IMG/VR virus record: IMGVR_UViG_3300021602_000003
Location: 1 to 64,000 of that record
DNA length: 64,000 nucleotides
From: a virus
Direction: 5' to 3' (one strand)
The notes under the pieces: model-generated
Database searches by the model: none
Told to the model about the DNA's origin: nothing
What the model saw: the letters and a program-made list of their open reading frames with translations, nothing else
Part shown: piece after piece, positions 40,219 through 48,759 of the stretch
How positions within the stretch are numbered: position 1 is the first letter of the stretch
Layout of the letters: every line of letters begins with the position of its first letter
Position numbers and translations under genes: made by a program

Positions 40219-40293
40219 ATCGCTATAGTTCAATGGATAGAATAGGAGTTTCCTAAACTTTAGATGTAGGTTCGATTCCTACTAGCGGTACCA
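40219..40293 (+). tRNA. tRNA-Arg (anticodon CCT)
   Basis: Acceptor ATCGCTA/TAGCGGT, anticodon arm GGAGT-TTCCTAA-ACTTT with two G-U pairs, T-arm GTAGG-TTCGATT-CCTAC, ACCA. Reads AGG. Confidence 0.88.
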
Positions 40294-40296
40294 ATA

Positions 40297-40324
40297 AAAA
40301 AGCCCACATAAAGTGGGCTTTTTG
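40297..40324. terminator. Bidirectional terminator
   Basis: AAAAAGCCCAC-ATAAA-GTGGGCTTTTT, between tRNA-Arg and the minus-strand repeat protein; it can end transcripts from both sides. Confidence 0.9.
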
Positions 40325-40339
40325 TTGAGCTAAATTTTC

Positions 40340-41452
40340 TTATACAGAGAATGTAGCAGTTAATGTAGCCTGAACAGGTGCAACATCTGGTGCAGCGACT
40401 GATACAGACGGCGCAACAAAATAACCTGAACCAGTAACACCGACAACCGATGTAACTCTATGAGCAGTGAGCACAGCAGTAGCAGCGCCGGCCACAGCAG
40501 CAGGGGCAGGATCTACTGTCACTGTCACTAAACCGACAAAGCCCGTTCCAGCACCAGTAACAGTAATTGTACTAACAGCACCATTGACAAGTGTTGCCAC
40601 AGCAACCGCATTGCCATTTCCGCCGCCTAATGTTACAGCAGGTACAGAAGTATAGAAACCGCCGCCTAATGTAACAACTAAAGCGCCGAGTGTCACACCG
40701 CCGCCGCCATTATTTAATGGGGGTGTAGCTGTAGCAGTTACAGCAGCAGGAGGTGCTGCGATTGTTATAGCAGGAACAGCATTATAATAGCCGTTCAGAG
40801 CAGCATTATTAACTGTCAATCCTAATACTCCATTTATTACTGTACGAGCAAGTGTAGCAGTGACGGAAGCAGGAGGTGCAGTGAGTGAAACACCCGAATA
40901 GCCCATTCCTGCGGTATCAATAACCGACGTTGCTACGTGGCCATCCGCACCAGCGATTGTTGTATGTGCAGCGCCTCCACTTCCACCACCTGTAAGTGTC
41001 ACAGCCGGCGCAGTAAAATATCCAGAACCGGCAACGTTGACAGCAAGTGTCAATAGGGCACCGACAGAACCTGTACCTGTAATTAGGTCAGCTTCGCCTG
41101 GTGCAGCAGCAGGAATTGTAGACCAACTATAACTAACAATCGAACCGTCTGCCTCAAATAAATCTACACGATATTGGGCAATCTTTGAACATGGTAACGC
41201 GGATCCGCCGAATGGTGTAGCAAGAATAAAACATTCTCCTGGATTTAAATTGACTACATCCGAAGCATTAACCATAAAGCATGTTTCGCTCTTTGTTCCA
41301 TTGCTGACAATATAGGCGTTAGAGCCTGTTTGTTTAACAATGTAATCGCTTGTTGCTGTAGTTCCGTCGGCCCATTTAACGCCGCTGACTACAATTTGTG
41401 AACCTGGTGTTGTGGCTGGTCCGAACCATGACTTTTTGATGGGTTTTCCCAT
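40340..41452 (-). CDS. Gly/Ala/Thr/Val-rich repeat protein, probable virion surface protein
   Basis: 370 residues on the minus strand. Residues 1-110 are a distinct domain (KSWFGPATTPGSQIVVSGVKW; NPGECFILATPFGGSALPC). From about 130 a degenerate repeat occurs about five times: GSGYFTAPAVTLTGGG, NGYYNAVPAITIAAPP, GGFYTSVPAVTLGGGN, GTGFVGLVTVTV, GSGYFVAPSVSVAAP. It looks like an elongated beta fibre or decoration protein. GC-rich relative to its surroundings. Lone minus-strand orientation with its own terminator suggests a moveable cassette. Confidence 0.6.
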   Translation of the reverse strand: MGKPIKKSWFGPATTPGSQIVVSGVKWADGTTATSDYIVKQTGSNAYIVSNGTKSETCFMVNASDVVNLNPGECFILATPFGGSALPCSKIAQYRVDLFEADGSIVSYSWSTIPAAAPGEADLITGTGSVGALLTLAVNVAGSGYFTAPAVTLTGGGSGGAAHTTIAGADGHVATSVIDTAGMGYSGVSLTAPPASVTATLARTVINGVLGLTVNNAALNGYYNAVPAITIAAPPAAVTATATPPLNNGGGGVTLGALVVTLGGGFYTSVPAVTLGGGNGNAVAVATLVNGAVSTITVTGAGTGFVGLVTVTVDPAPAAVAGAATAVLTAHRVTSVVGVTGSGYFVAPSVSVAAPDVAPVQATLTATFSV

Positions 41453-41495
41453 AATAACTCTCCTAAATAGTTTATGTATCTATTTACCTAATTTT

Positions 41496-41503
41496 GATAA
41501 ATA
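41496..41503 (+). promoter_or_regulatory. Late promoter box GATAAATA
   Basis: 33 bases before the ATG of the HNH gene at 41537, in the gap between it and the divergent repeat-protein gene. Confidence 0.5.
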
Positions 41504-41536
41504 TACAAGAATACACTCTTAATAGGTCACCGGAAT

Positions 41537-42361
41537 ATGAACTACGAATTACATTATGATAGATTAATAGCAAGAGCAAGGAACAGGCAGTTAAAAGATA
41601 CTTATATAGAAAAACATCATATTATACCCAGGTGCATAGGCGGCACCGACGATGATGATAATTTAGTGAAACTAACCGCAGAAGAGCACTTTGTTGCACA
41701 TCAATTATTAATAAAATTATACCCCGATGATCGAAAATTAATATCTGCGTTAACAAAGATGTGTTCATCGAGTAAGAAAAATATACGAAATAATAAGGTA
41801 TATGGGTGGATAAGGAAAAAATGGTCTGAATCTTTTAGCGGAGAAAATAATCCAAGTGCTAAATTAACTAACAGTCAAGCCATCGATATATATTATTCTG
41901 CTGAAGATCCGGATACTTTATGTGAAAAATATAATATAAACAGATATAATATAACTTCTATAAAAAGAAAAATACATTATTATGACGCGACTAAAGGAAT
42001 ATCAGATAAACCGGGATTTTATTTTGGTGGGAAGACAACTAGATTACCACTACCTATAGATTTTATAGAGAAGATCTTTTATGATACAGGAGATTATACT
42101 TATTTTTGGGACAAATACAGCGCAACGGAAAGAGTAGTAAAATCGATAAAAGATAAGAAATGTTTTAAAAAAATTACTTCTAAATTAGGTACCCCGGGCC
42201 AAGTTAAGAGATACGGAATGACAAGAACTATGATTGAAAATATATTTAATGCTAAAGGGACAAATAAAGAGATAGCAGAAAGGTTTAATATACATTATAA
42301 TACAGTTAGAAATATAAAAGGAAAAAATTCCCGAGCATGGCACATGTGGGAGGAATATTAA
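41537..42361 (+). CDS. HNH homing endonuclease
   Basis: 274 residues. IEKHHIIPRCIGGTDDDDNLVKLTAEEHFVAHQLL near 28-62 is the HNH core, nearly the same plan as at 59194. The C terminus has two HTH-type NUMOD segments (CEKYNINRYNITSIKR; IAERFNIHYNTVRNIKG). Placed just before the rIIA promoter. Confidence 0.85.
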   Translation: MNYELHYDRLIARARNRQLKDTYIEKHHIIPRCIGGTDDDDNLVKLTAEEHFVAHQLLIKLYPDDRKLISALTKMCSSSKKNIRNNKVYGWIRKKWSESFSGENNPSAKLTNSQAIDIYYSAEDPDTLCEKYNINRYNITSIKRKIHYYDATKGISDKPGFYFGGKTTRLPLPIDFIEKIFYDTGDYTYFWDKYSATERVVKSIKDKKCFKKITSKLGTPGQVKRYGMTRTMIENIFNAKGTNKEIAERFNIHYNTVRNIKGKNSRAWHMWEEY

Positions 42362-42365
42362 CCAC

Positions 42366-42394
42366 TTGACTCAAACCGCTATTTAGTGCATAAT
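42366..42394 (+). promoter_or_regulatory. Sigma70-type promoter of rIIA
   Basis: TTGACT (42366-42371), 17 bp, CATAAT (42389-42394), about 35 bases before the rIIA ATG. Fits early expression of rII genes. Confidence 0.7.
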
Positions 42395-42429
42395 AGCTAC
42401 ATTGTTTAATTTATAGAAAGAACAACACA

Positions 42430-44562
42430 ATGCAACTTAGCAACGATGTAAATGTAGTTACACTAACTAACGTGGGTACAGTCGGCGAATTTAGAATTCG
42501 TAATTCAGCAAAAGCTTTTTCTATTCTTAGTTCCGGATTATATTCGAATAAGATTAAAGCTATCATTCGAGAGCTATCGTGCAATGCGGTAGATAGTCAT
42601 GTTGCAGCAGGCAAAACGGAAGTGCCGTTTGAAGTGCATTTGCCTTCTATGTTAGAACCTTGGTTTTCCGTACAAGATTTTGGTCTCGGGTTGGACGGCG
42701 ATCAAGTAACTAATATCTATACAACTTATTTCGAATCTACAAAAACAGATTCCAATGATTACATTGGTGCGCTGGGGCTTGGTTCTAAATCCCCGTTCAG
42801 CTATACAGAAAACTTTACCGTTACTGCTATCAAAGACGGTATTAAACGAATCTATAGTGCATTTATTAACGATATGGGCGTTCCTAGTATTGCAGAGATG
42901 AATACTGAATCGACTGAAGCAGGTAACGGTGTTGAAGTAAAATTCAGTGTTGTCAATAGACAAGATTATGATAGCTTTAGATACGAATCGGCCAATGTAT
43001 TTAAGTGGTTTAAGAATAAACCTAAGGTAATTGGCGCTCGATTCGAACATACGACTCCGAAATATATCGAGTCAGATATTGTGCCTGGTGTCCATACAAT
43101 GGATATAGGATATAGTTATAATTCCACTGCTATTGCATTAATGGGCAATATTTGTTATCCGTTGAATATTTCGGAACCAGAAAAGCACTTCCCGGATACA
43201 GCACAATTATTGTCTTGCGGATTAGTTCTTGAATTTAACATTGGCGAACTTGATTTTGCAGCATCTCGTGAAGTATTGAGCTATGTTCCTATCACTATCG
43301 CAAGCATTAAGCGTAAATTAGACTTACTGAATGCTAATTTGGCCAAGCACCTTGCTTTAAAGGCAGATGCACTTACAAGTGAATGGGAACGTGCATTTTA
43401 TCTGAATGAACAGTCAGGTTCCAAACTTTATGGCAGCGCAGTAAAGAAATATGCGGAAGATACGAAGTTTCCATTATACGATAAAGATCAATATAATGGA
43501 AAGAAGACATTCACATTTCCTGTTTCCACATTACTTACTCGCGGCCTTACTATTTCTGCTCGCTATGTTAGTTCGAGTAGATCCGGTCATAAGATTGGTG
43601 ACGGTACTGATCATATAAATGGTGTATATGTAAAAACTTCGCAGATTCCTGTCGATAAAGATGTCATCATTGTTTTGAACGATCTGAAAACTGGTGCAAT
43701 GGCAAGAGCTCAGTATCATTATTCTAATCTGCCTGGCTCTTCGGTTAATGTATATTGCGTATCGCATTCGTCACCGGACTTAGCCGTACGTCAAGTCGAA
43801 TACAATAAGTTCATTAAAGAATTACATAATCCGCCGATTGTGGTAATGGCAAGCACACTTAATAAAAAAGAAACAGTTAAACGCGAAGCATTATCTAATC
43901 AGGGTATTATGATCTTGACTAAAAAAGCTACATATGATAGATACGGTGGTGCCGATTGTAAATATATCTGGGCACCGTATCGTGAAGAATTGGATGAGAA
44001 GACAACATATAATTATGTATGTTTGACCAATACAACTTCAACGAAACTCGACAGTACACCATTTAACATTAAGCATGTCAAAGATTTAATCGATACAGCA
44101 AAAATCGATAGTCTAACTAAGATTAATATTATTGGTGTGCAGAAAAGCCGTATCAAAGATATTAAGAACTTAAAGAACTGGAAATGGGTAGAAGATATTT
44201 TGCATACAGAAACAGCTAAAATATCAGATGCTACAGTTTCGTCGATGGTTGCATCGTCTGTACTTACTCAGTATGGTCATGAAATATATACCAATAAAAA
44301 TATTGCCAGTAAAGTATTACCAACATCCGATTATGCTATGTTTGTTAATAAATATGGTAATATAAAGAAACAAGAAGTTGGTTTAGATGCAATTGTTTCT
44401 TTATCGGGCACATACGGTAAGGCAATTAGTGTGGATCTGATTCGTCAGCAAATTGCCGACGAAAAGAAGAAGATTAAGAATAAGTATCCTTTGTTAGACC
44501 ATATTTCCAGTGCTGATGCAGGTCACGTAGCACATTACATTAACATGGTCGATAAAGGGTAA
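42430..44562 (+). CDS. rIIA: RIIA protein
   Basis: 710 residues. The N-terminal third is a GHKL ATPase: IIRELSCNAVDSH (N box, about 45-57), VQDFGLGLDGDQV (G1), GALGLGSKSPFSYT (G2). T4 RIIA and RIIB protect infected cells from RexAB exclusion and affect membrane energetics; their action is unresolved. Same order as T4 (rIIA then rIIB). T4 RIIA is 725 residues, so length is normal. Confidence 0.88.
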   Translation: MQLSNDVNVVTLTNVGTVGEFRIRNSAKAFSILSSGLYSNKIKAIIRELSCNAVDSHVAAGKTEVPFEVHLPSMLEPWFSVQDFGLGLDGDQVTNIYTTYFESTKTDSNDYIGALGLGSKSPFSYTENFTVTAIKDGIKRIYSAFINDMGVPSIAEMNTESTEAGNGVEVKFSVVNRQDYDSFRYESANVFKWFKNKPKVIGARFEHTTPKYIESDIVPGVHTMDIGYSYNSTAIALMGNICYPLNISEPEKHFPDTAQLLSCGLVLEFNIGELDFAASREVLSYVPITIASIKRKLDLLNANLAKHLALKADALTSEWERAFYLNEQSGSKLYGSAVKKYAEDTKFPLYDKDQYNGKKTFTFPVSTLLTRGLTISARYVSSSRSGHKIGDGTDHINGVYVKTSQIPVDKDVIIVLNDLKTGAMARAQYHYSNLPGSSVNVYCVSHSSPDLAVRQVEYNKFIKELHNPPIVVMASTLNKKETVKREALSNQGIMILTKKATYDRYGGADCKYIWAPYREELDEKTTYNYVCLTNTTSTKLDSTPFNIKHVKDLIDTAKIDSLTKINIIGVQKSRIKDIKNLKNWKWVEDILHTETAKISDATVSSMVASSVLTQYGHEIYTNKNIASKVLPTSDYAMFVNKYGNIKKQEVGLDAIVSLSGTYGKAISVDLIRQQIADEKKKIKNKYPLLDHISSADAGHVAHYINMVDKG

Positions 44563-44575
44563 ATATACAACCATA

Positions 44576-44604
44576 TTTGACATTGTAGATTTTTCAGTAT
44601 ATAA
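44576..44604 (+). promoter_or_regulatory. Sigma70-type promoter of rIIB
   Basis: TTGACA (44576-44581), 17 bp, TATAAT (44599-44604): full consensus, 26 bases before the rIIB ATG. Confidence 0.85.
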
Positions 44605-44630
44605 TTTAACATTACACAGAAAGGCATTTT

Positions 44631-45692
44631 ATGAACTCAGCACCCGCTTATCTTTTGCAAGGTAAAAATATTATTTTGGTATTGGACGGTAAAAGTCATA
44701 CCATTAGTCGCGACACTCATATGAATTATGAGAAGATTGTCGAAGCATTGAAGGACTCAGATTGGGACGAATTGCGTGATTTAGTCGAACCTAAGAAGGC
44801 AATCATCAATTTTGGTCGCGGTTTTGTTACAGTAGAAGACGGCATTGTTATGTGGAAGGATGAACCATTCCATAATGCATTGTCTGTGCGTATGTTGGAA
44901 ATGTATCAGGAAGGTTTTCCTGTTGATCCTATGATTAATTTTATGGAAAACTTGATGGATAATCCATCTAAACGTTCTGTAGAACAAGTATATGGGTTCT
45001 TGGAAAAGAATAGTTTGCCTATCACGGAAGATGGCTATTTCCTTGCATTTAAGAAGGTGAACACTAATTATAAAGATCTTCACACAAGGACTATCGATAA
45101 CAGTATCGGACAAATTGTAGAAATGGAACGAAATTTGGTTGACGATAACCCTGATTCTTACTGTTCGTCAGGTCTACACTTCTGTAGCGAAAGCTATTTG
45201 GCCGGTTTCGGCTGCGCTGACGACCCCGTTATGATCTTGAAGATCAATCCAGCCGATGTTGTTAGTATTCCTACCGATTACGACGGTGCAAAAGGTCGTT
45301 GCTGCAGATACGAAGTTGTGGGCCAGGTCGGTGGCGATCCTAAGGAAGCATTCAATGAAGTAGTCAATCGCGAATACTCGCCCAAGACAAAGACGACATT
45401 AAATCCGCAATCTGCATGGCCGTTCACTACATCGCCGGATGTTCCTAGTGGCAGCTGGCCCTTCCCTAAAGACGATTGTTCGGACGATTGCGGAGGTTGT
45501 ACATGCGTACATGAGGACGGCGACTTCGAAGACGAAGATCAATTATATGACTTGGTCCGTGTATACGGCGGCTGGGTTGAATACACTGATATGACGTTGG
45601 AAGAAGCTACAGATCGCGTCGAGAAGAATAGTCAGCAAAAGAAGGCTATGTTGAAGATTGTTCTTGCCGGAACGGACGAAGAACTGGAGTAA
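44631..45692 (+). CDS. rIIB: RIIB protein
   Basis: 353 residues. FVTVEDGIVMWKDEPFHNAL and VEQVYGFLEKNSLPITEDGYFLAFKKV are RIIB blocks; GLHFCSESYLAGF and DVVSIPTDYDGAKGRC follow. A Cys cluster near 283-291 (CSDDCGGCTC) and an acidic tail distinguish it from T4 RIIB. Strong own promoter. Its stop lies in the loop of a hairpin that spans the next gene's start, implying translational coupling. Confidence 0.87.
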   Translation: MNSAPAYLLQGKNIILVLDGKSHTISRDTHMNYEKIVEALKDSDWDELRDLVEPKKAIINFGRGFVTVEDGIVMWKDEPFHNALSVRMLEMYQEGFPVDPMINFMENLMDNPSKRSVEQVYGFLEKNSLPITEDGYFLAFKKVNTNYKDLHTRTIDNSIGQIVEMERNLVDDNPDSYCSSGLHFCSESYLAGFGCADDPVMILKINPADVVSIPTDYDGAKGRCCRYEVVGQVGGDPKEAFNEVVNREYSPKTKTTLNPQSAWPFTTSPDVPSGSWPFPKDDCSDDCGGCTCVHEDGDFEDEDQLYDLVRVYGGWVEYTDMTLEEATDRVEKNSQQKKAMLKIVLAGTDEELE

Positions 45693-45699
45693 ATCCAGT
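45683..45699 (+). promoter_or_regulatory. Translational-coupling hairpin
   Basis: ACTGGA (45683-45688) pairs with TCCAGT (45694-45699), covering the Shine-Dalgarno GGAG and part of the GTG start of the next gene; the rIIB stop TAA is in the loop. Ribosomes ending rIIB would open it. Confidence 0.5.
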
Positions 45700-46063
45700 G
45701 AAGAAATTATGCCTCCGAGTAGGCATAATTACTGTGTTATTTTTGGTATGTATGTTGCCGGTGAGCAGTATAGCAAAAGCAAATGATATATTTCCAGAAA
45801 TAACACCTCCAGTAGAACAGGTAGATCTAATCAAAGAAGCGAAAATTGCAACGTGCATTGAAGAGTATATAAAGAAACAGTCTACTTCGTATACCAAAAT
45901 TGTACAGAACAATTTATATGATTTGATACATAATTTTAATAATGTAGTTTCTAAGATATACGGAAAGAAAAAGTTAATAGATGAAACACCGTACGAAGAT
46001 AAAATAGTAGCTCTTGCAGCATCGCAATGCGAGACGTATTATAATTTAGGTGTTTTAAAATGA
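45698..46063 (+). CDS. Secreted or membrane-anchored hypothetical protein
   Basis: 121 residues from GTG 45698. N-terminal hydrophobic segment (VGIITVLFLVCMLPVSSIAKA) fits a signal peptide cut near 28. Two Cys in the mature part (ATCIEEYI; SQCETYYN) may form a disulfide. Function unknown; possible envelope role after rIIB. Confidence 0.62.
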   Translation: MKKLCLRVGIITVLFLVCMLPVSSIAKANDIFPEITPPVEQVDLIKEAKIATCIEEYIKKQSTSYTKIVQNNLYDLIHNFNNVVSKIYGKKKLIDETPYEDKIVALAASQCETYYNLGVLK

Positions 46064-46271
46064 GTGTGTGGCTATGTAGAGCCGGTTTGTGTACCTATGA
46101 TTGATTGATAGCGCCTATGTGTAAAGATACCGTGCATGGTATACATGCGTTTTATTTATTGATGGAGCGGCACTTTTTCCTACAAGAGAAATGTAACCGC
46201 GGAGGTTCCTTAATATAGGACGGGGAACTGGGGTTAGATGTAAAAGTTTAACAGGGGAATCCAGTACACAC
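46064..46271 (+). ncRNA. Structured RNA with its own terminator
   Basis: GTGTGTGG at 46064-46071 can pair with CC...ACACAC at 46261-46271. Inside: GGCT-ATGTAG-AGCC, GCATG-GTATA-CATGC (46134-46148), AACC/GGTT and GTTCC/GGAAC enclosing TCCT/AGGA. No ORF of note. It runs up to a strong terminator, so an RNA with a defined 3' end is likely. No family recognised. Confidence 0.5.
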
Positions 46272-46272
46272 A

Positions 46273-46300
46273 GAATAGGGCTTAACGGCCCTATTCTTTT
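46273..46300 (+). terminator. Rho-independent terminator
   Basis: GAATAGGGC-TTAACG-GCCCTATTC followed by TTTT, just before the sugar-nucleotide dehydrogenase gene. Confidence 0.9.
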
Positions 46301-46314
46301 GATAAAAGGGAAAT

Positions 46315-47175
46315 ATGTTAAAAAGCATTGCATTTATAGGATACGGATTTGTAGGCAAAGCATGTCATAAGGCATTCGAGCATAATACGGAAGCGATTAT
46401 AATCGATCCGCGACATTCGACAACAGTAATAACAGATTTACGAATAAGTGACCCGCCGCTTGTTTTTGTTTCGATAAATGCCCCTACCTTAGATGATAGA
46501 TCGGTTGATGCATCGGTAATTTATAGCATATTCGAACAATTAGTAAATATAGAATATAAAGGTATTGTTGTATTAAAGAGTACATTACCTCCAACCATAG
46601 TTGACGATCTTTATATTAGATTTGGTAGAGATAAGGTAATGAATAAAGAGGGGCCTTTACGATATATCTATTCTCCCGAATTTATAAGAGAAAGAGATTG
46701 GGAAAAAGATGCTCTAACACCTTATCAGATAATTATGGCAGGAAGTTTTTTTGATTGCAAGCTCTTACAATCAATATATGAAAATCATTCTAATATTAAT
46801 TGTACGGATGTTATATTTAATATTGTTGATTATAGAGCAGCAGCATTAGCCAAATATGCTATAAATTCTTATCTTGCAAGCAAAGTCGTATTTATGAATC
46901 AACTTTATCAGTTGTATAAAGATACATACAATGACTACGATCATGTATCTGGCATGGATTGGTCTGAATTCATAGATCTGCTAGACACTGATTTAAGGAT
47001 CGGTCATTCTCATCTGGATGTGCCTGGACCGGATGGGCAATTCGGGTATGGAGGCACCTGCTTCCCTAAGGATGTTAAGGCGATGATTGGATTCGATAAA
47101 GAAAATAGATTAACTGTATTAAGAGAAACAGAATTAGTCAATACAGTAATTAGATTAACCGGTAGTAAAGAATGA
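46315..47175 (+). CDS. UDP-glucose/GDP-mannose dehydrogenase-like protein
   Basis: 286 residues. N-terminal NAD-binding IAFIGYGFVGKACHKAF; YSPEFIRERDW near 118; ALAKYAINSYLASKVVFMNQL near 180; catalytic Cys in FGYGGTCFPKDVKAM near 240. It lacks the C-terminal UDP-binding domain (full enzymes are about 390-450 residues), as in some phage versions. Would oxidise a sugar nucleotide to a uronic acid, perhaps for glycan or DNA-base sugar change. Overlaps the cREC gene by 4 bases. Confidence 0.82.
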   Translation: MLKSIAFIGYGFVGKACHKAFEHNTEAIIIDPRHSTTVITDLRISDPPLVFVSINAPTLDDRSVDASVIYSIFEQLVNIEYKGIVVLKSTLPPTIVDDLYIRFGRDKVMNKEGPLRYIYSPEFIRERDWEKDALTPYQIIMAGSFFDCKLLQSIYENHSNINCTDVIFNIVDYRAAALAKYAINSYLASKVVFMNQLYQLYKDTYNDYDHVSGMDWSEFIDLLDTDLRIGHSHLDVPGPDGQFGYGGTCFPKDVKAMIGFDKENRLTVLRETELVNTVIRLTGSKE

Positions 47176-47540
47176 AATATTTATTTTTAGATGATGAAAG
47201 AATGCCTGCAGATGTTAAGTGGCTGCTTATCGGCGGCGTTGGCTCACGGGGTGCAGATTGGCAAATTGTTAGGTCTTACGATGAAGCAATTAAATGGGTC
47301 CAAGATAACGGATTTCCAGACGTAATATCGTTTGACCATGATTTGGGATTGATGCATTATGCAAACGACTATTCCGACGGAAAGACGGGGTATGATTTTG
47401 CTAAATGGTTGGTGGAATATGACATGGATACAAATTCTATGCCCGTTAAATTCTCATTTACTGTGCATAGTAAGAACCCAACCGGGACGATAAATATAGA
47501 ATCAATATTAGATAATTATATAAGGTATAAAAGAAAATGA
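47172..47540 (+). CDS. Cyclic-phosphate-processing receiver (cREC) domain protein
   Basis: 122 residues. YLFLDDERMP at the N terminus, IVRSYDEAIKWV, and VISFDHDLGL near 57 match the cREC pattern (D-D-E-R ... F-D-H-D-L), with SFTVHSKNPTG near 98. cREC proteins are linked by gene context to RNA repair and cyclic-phosphate ends. This fits the phage RNA ligase and Ro60-like genes. Start and stop overlap both neighbours. Confidence 0.8.
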   Translation: MKYLFLDDERMPADVKWLLIGGVGSRGADWQIVRSYDEAIKWVQDNGFPDVISFDHDLGLMHYANDYSDGKTGYDFAKWLVEYDMDTNSMPVKFSFTVHSKNPTGTINIESILDNYIRYKRK

Positions 47541-47701
47541 GTGCTGGAATAATGAGATCTTGGCAAACTTCTAAATTAATAAAGTCTAAAACTCCTGTGG
47601 AATATTTTTTCGCAATACAGGAGTATATGCTGTACGAGTACAGTGTTGCTAAGTTTAACACAATGGAAAAATTTAAAGAATTTTTTGATAAATATAATTA
47701 A
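47537..47701 (+). CDS. Small hypothetical protein
   Basis: 54 residues from an ATG inside the cREC stop (ATGA). Helical, with FFAIQEYMLYEYSVAKF and a Lys/Phe-rich end. Accepted because of the coupling and clean frame. Function unknown. Confidence 0.6.
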   Translation: MSAGIMRSWQTSKLIKSKTPVEYFFAIQEYMLYEYSVAKFNTMEKFKEFFDKYN

Positions 47702-47746
47702 CAACTACCTCTAGGACCGTTGTGGCTACTGCTAACGCAGGCGTCG

Positions 47747-47775
47747 ATAAGGAACGATTCGCTACCGTTCCTTAT
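47747..47775 (+). terminator. Hairpin terminator
   Basis: ATAAGGAACG and CGTTCCTTAT form a 10-bp stem around a 9-base loop, followed by CTTTATATTT. It lies 24 bases before the next ATG, so it could also be a leader structure. Confidence 0.65.
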
Positions 47776-47798
47776 CTTTATATTTGGGGTATACTATT

Positions 47799-48167
47799 AT
47801 GGGCGTATTAGGAAAAATTAGTGATCTTGCCAAAGGCAAAGTTCAGCTCTCGACACCGGCTAGATCATCACAATGGCCTACCGCTCGTGCCAATTATTTA
47901 AAAATAAATGGCAAGTGTGCTGTATGCGGTTCTACCAAAAAGTTAGAAGTACATCATAAACAGCCATTTCATGTTCATCCCGAATTAGAATTAGATCCAA
48001 CAAATTTTATTACATTATGTGAAACAGACGACAACGGCATTAATTGCCATTTATTGGTCGGCCATCTAGGTAATTTTAAGAGCGTAAATGTTAATGTAGA
48101 AGCAGACGCCGCATCCTGGAATCAAAAATTAGCAAATCGGCCAGCTGACGCCAACTTGGTAAAATGA
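47799..48167 (+). CDS. HNH nuclease
   Basis: About 122 residues from ATG 47799. CAVCGSTKKLEVHHKQPFHVHPE and NFITLCE form a compact HNH site with a CxxC; it has no NUMOD repeats. Short HNH proteins of this kind are found in many tailed phages and may help packaging rather than homing; position alone does not decide. Ends 1 base before the next gene. Confidence 0.75.
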   Translation: MGVLGKISDLAKGKVQLSTPARSSQWPTARANYLKINGKCAVCGSTKKLEVHHKQPFHVHPELELDPTNFITLCETDDNGINCHLLVGHLGNFKSVNVNVEADAASWNQKLANRPADANLVK

Positions 48168-48168
48168 T

Positions 48169-48660
48169 ATGAGACTGTTTGAATTTTTTAATGGCATAAA
48201 TAAACCACCGGGGAATGATCGCGAACCCGGAGAGTCGATGGCCGAAGTCTTAGCCGACTTACTTTTACAAGTTTCAAATAATATACAGAGTTCGGCTGCA
48301 GAATATGATGACGATGAAGAATATAAACAACAGTTAGAAGAGAGGGCTATGTATTTGCTATCTTTATCTACTATATTTGATTTAGATGGAATGAATGCCG
48401 GATTAAATGCATTATATAACAAATATCTTTCTATTGCTGATTATGCAGAAGAAGTTGCAAGAGACCATATGAATATTAATCTACACGATATGTATAATAA
48501 TACATTATCGGAAGCAAAAACTGATAAGAAGAAAGTACCTGCCACCACACCCCGCAATTTTGTAGCGAAAGCAGTTACCAGAAAGACAGGTGGCGGCCCC
48601 CATTCTGAAAATAAATTCACACGTAAAGAAAAGCATAAAAAGCCTGAATCCGGCCAATAA
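48169..48660 (+). CDS. Hypothetical protein, acidic-to-basic, possibly head-targeted
   Basis: 163 residues. Start MRLFEFFNGINK resembles the amphipathic starts of the 32330 and 51223 proteins, but lacks a nearby L/I-x-E site; the first such site is L-S-E near 115. The middle is helical and acidic (EYDDDEEYKQQLEERAM), the tail very basic (RKTGGG...KEKHKKPESGQ), as in DNA-associated virion proteins. No family recognised. Confidence 0.55.
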   Translation: MRLFEFFNGINKPPGNDREPGESMAEVLADLLLQVSNNIQSSAAEYDDDEEYKQQLEERAMYLLSLSTIFDLDGMNAGLNALYNKYLSIADYAEEVARDHMNINLHDMYNNTLSEAKTDKKKVPATTPRNFVAKAVTRKTGGGPHSENKFTRKEKHKKPESGQ

Positions 48661-48672
48661 GATACCCGATCG

Positions 48673-48739
48673 TATAAATATCCTCTGAGCAGCTAACCAA
48701 GATTAGTTGCGATTATTTTTGGCTGATGCTAAAATAATC
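48673..48739 (+). promoter_or_regulatory. Late promoter TATAAATA and a 9-bp hairpin
   Basis: TATAAATA (48673-48680) is an exact T4 late consensus. GATTATTTT (48711-48719) pairs with AAAATAATC (48731-48739) in the leader, 20 bases before the ATG at 48760. Confidence 0.55.
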
Positions 48740-48759
48740 TTATATCATAAGGATAAGAA

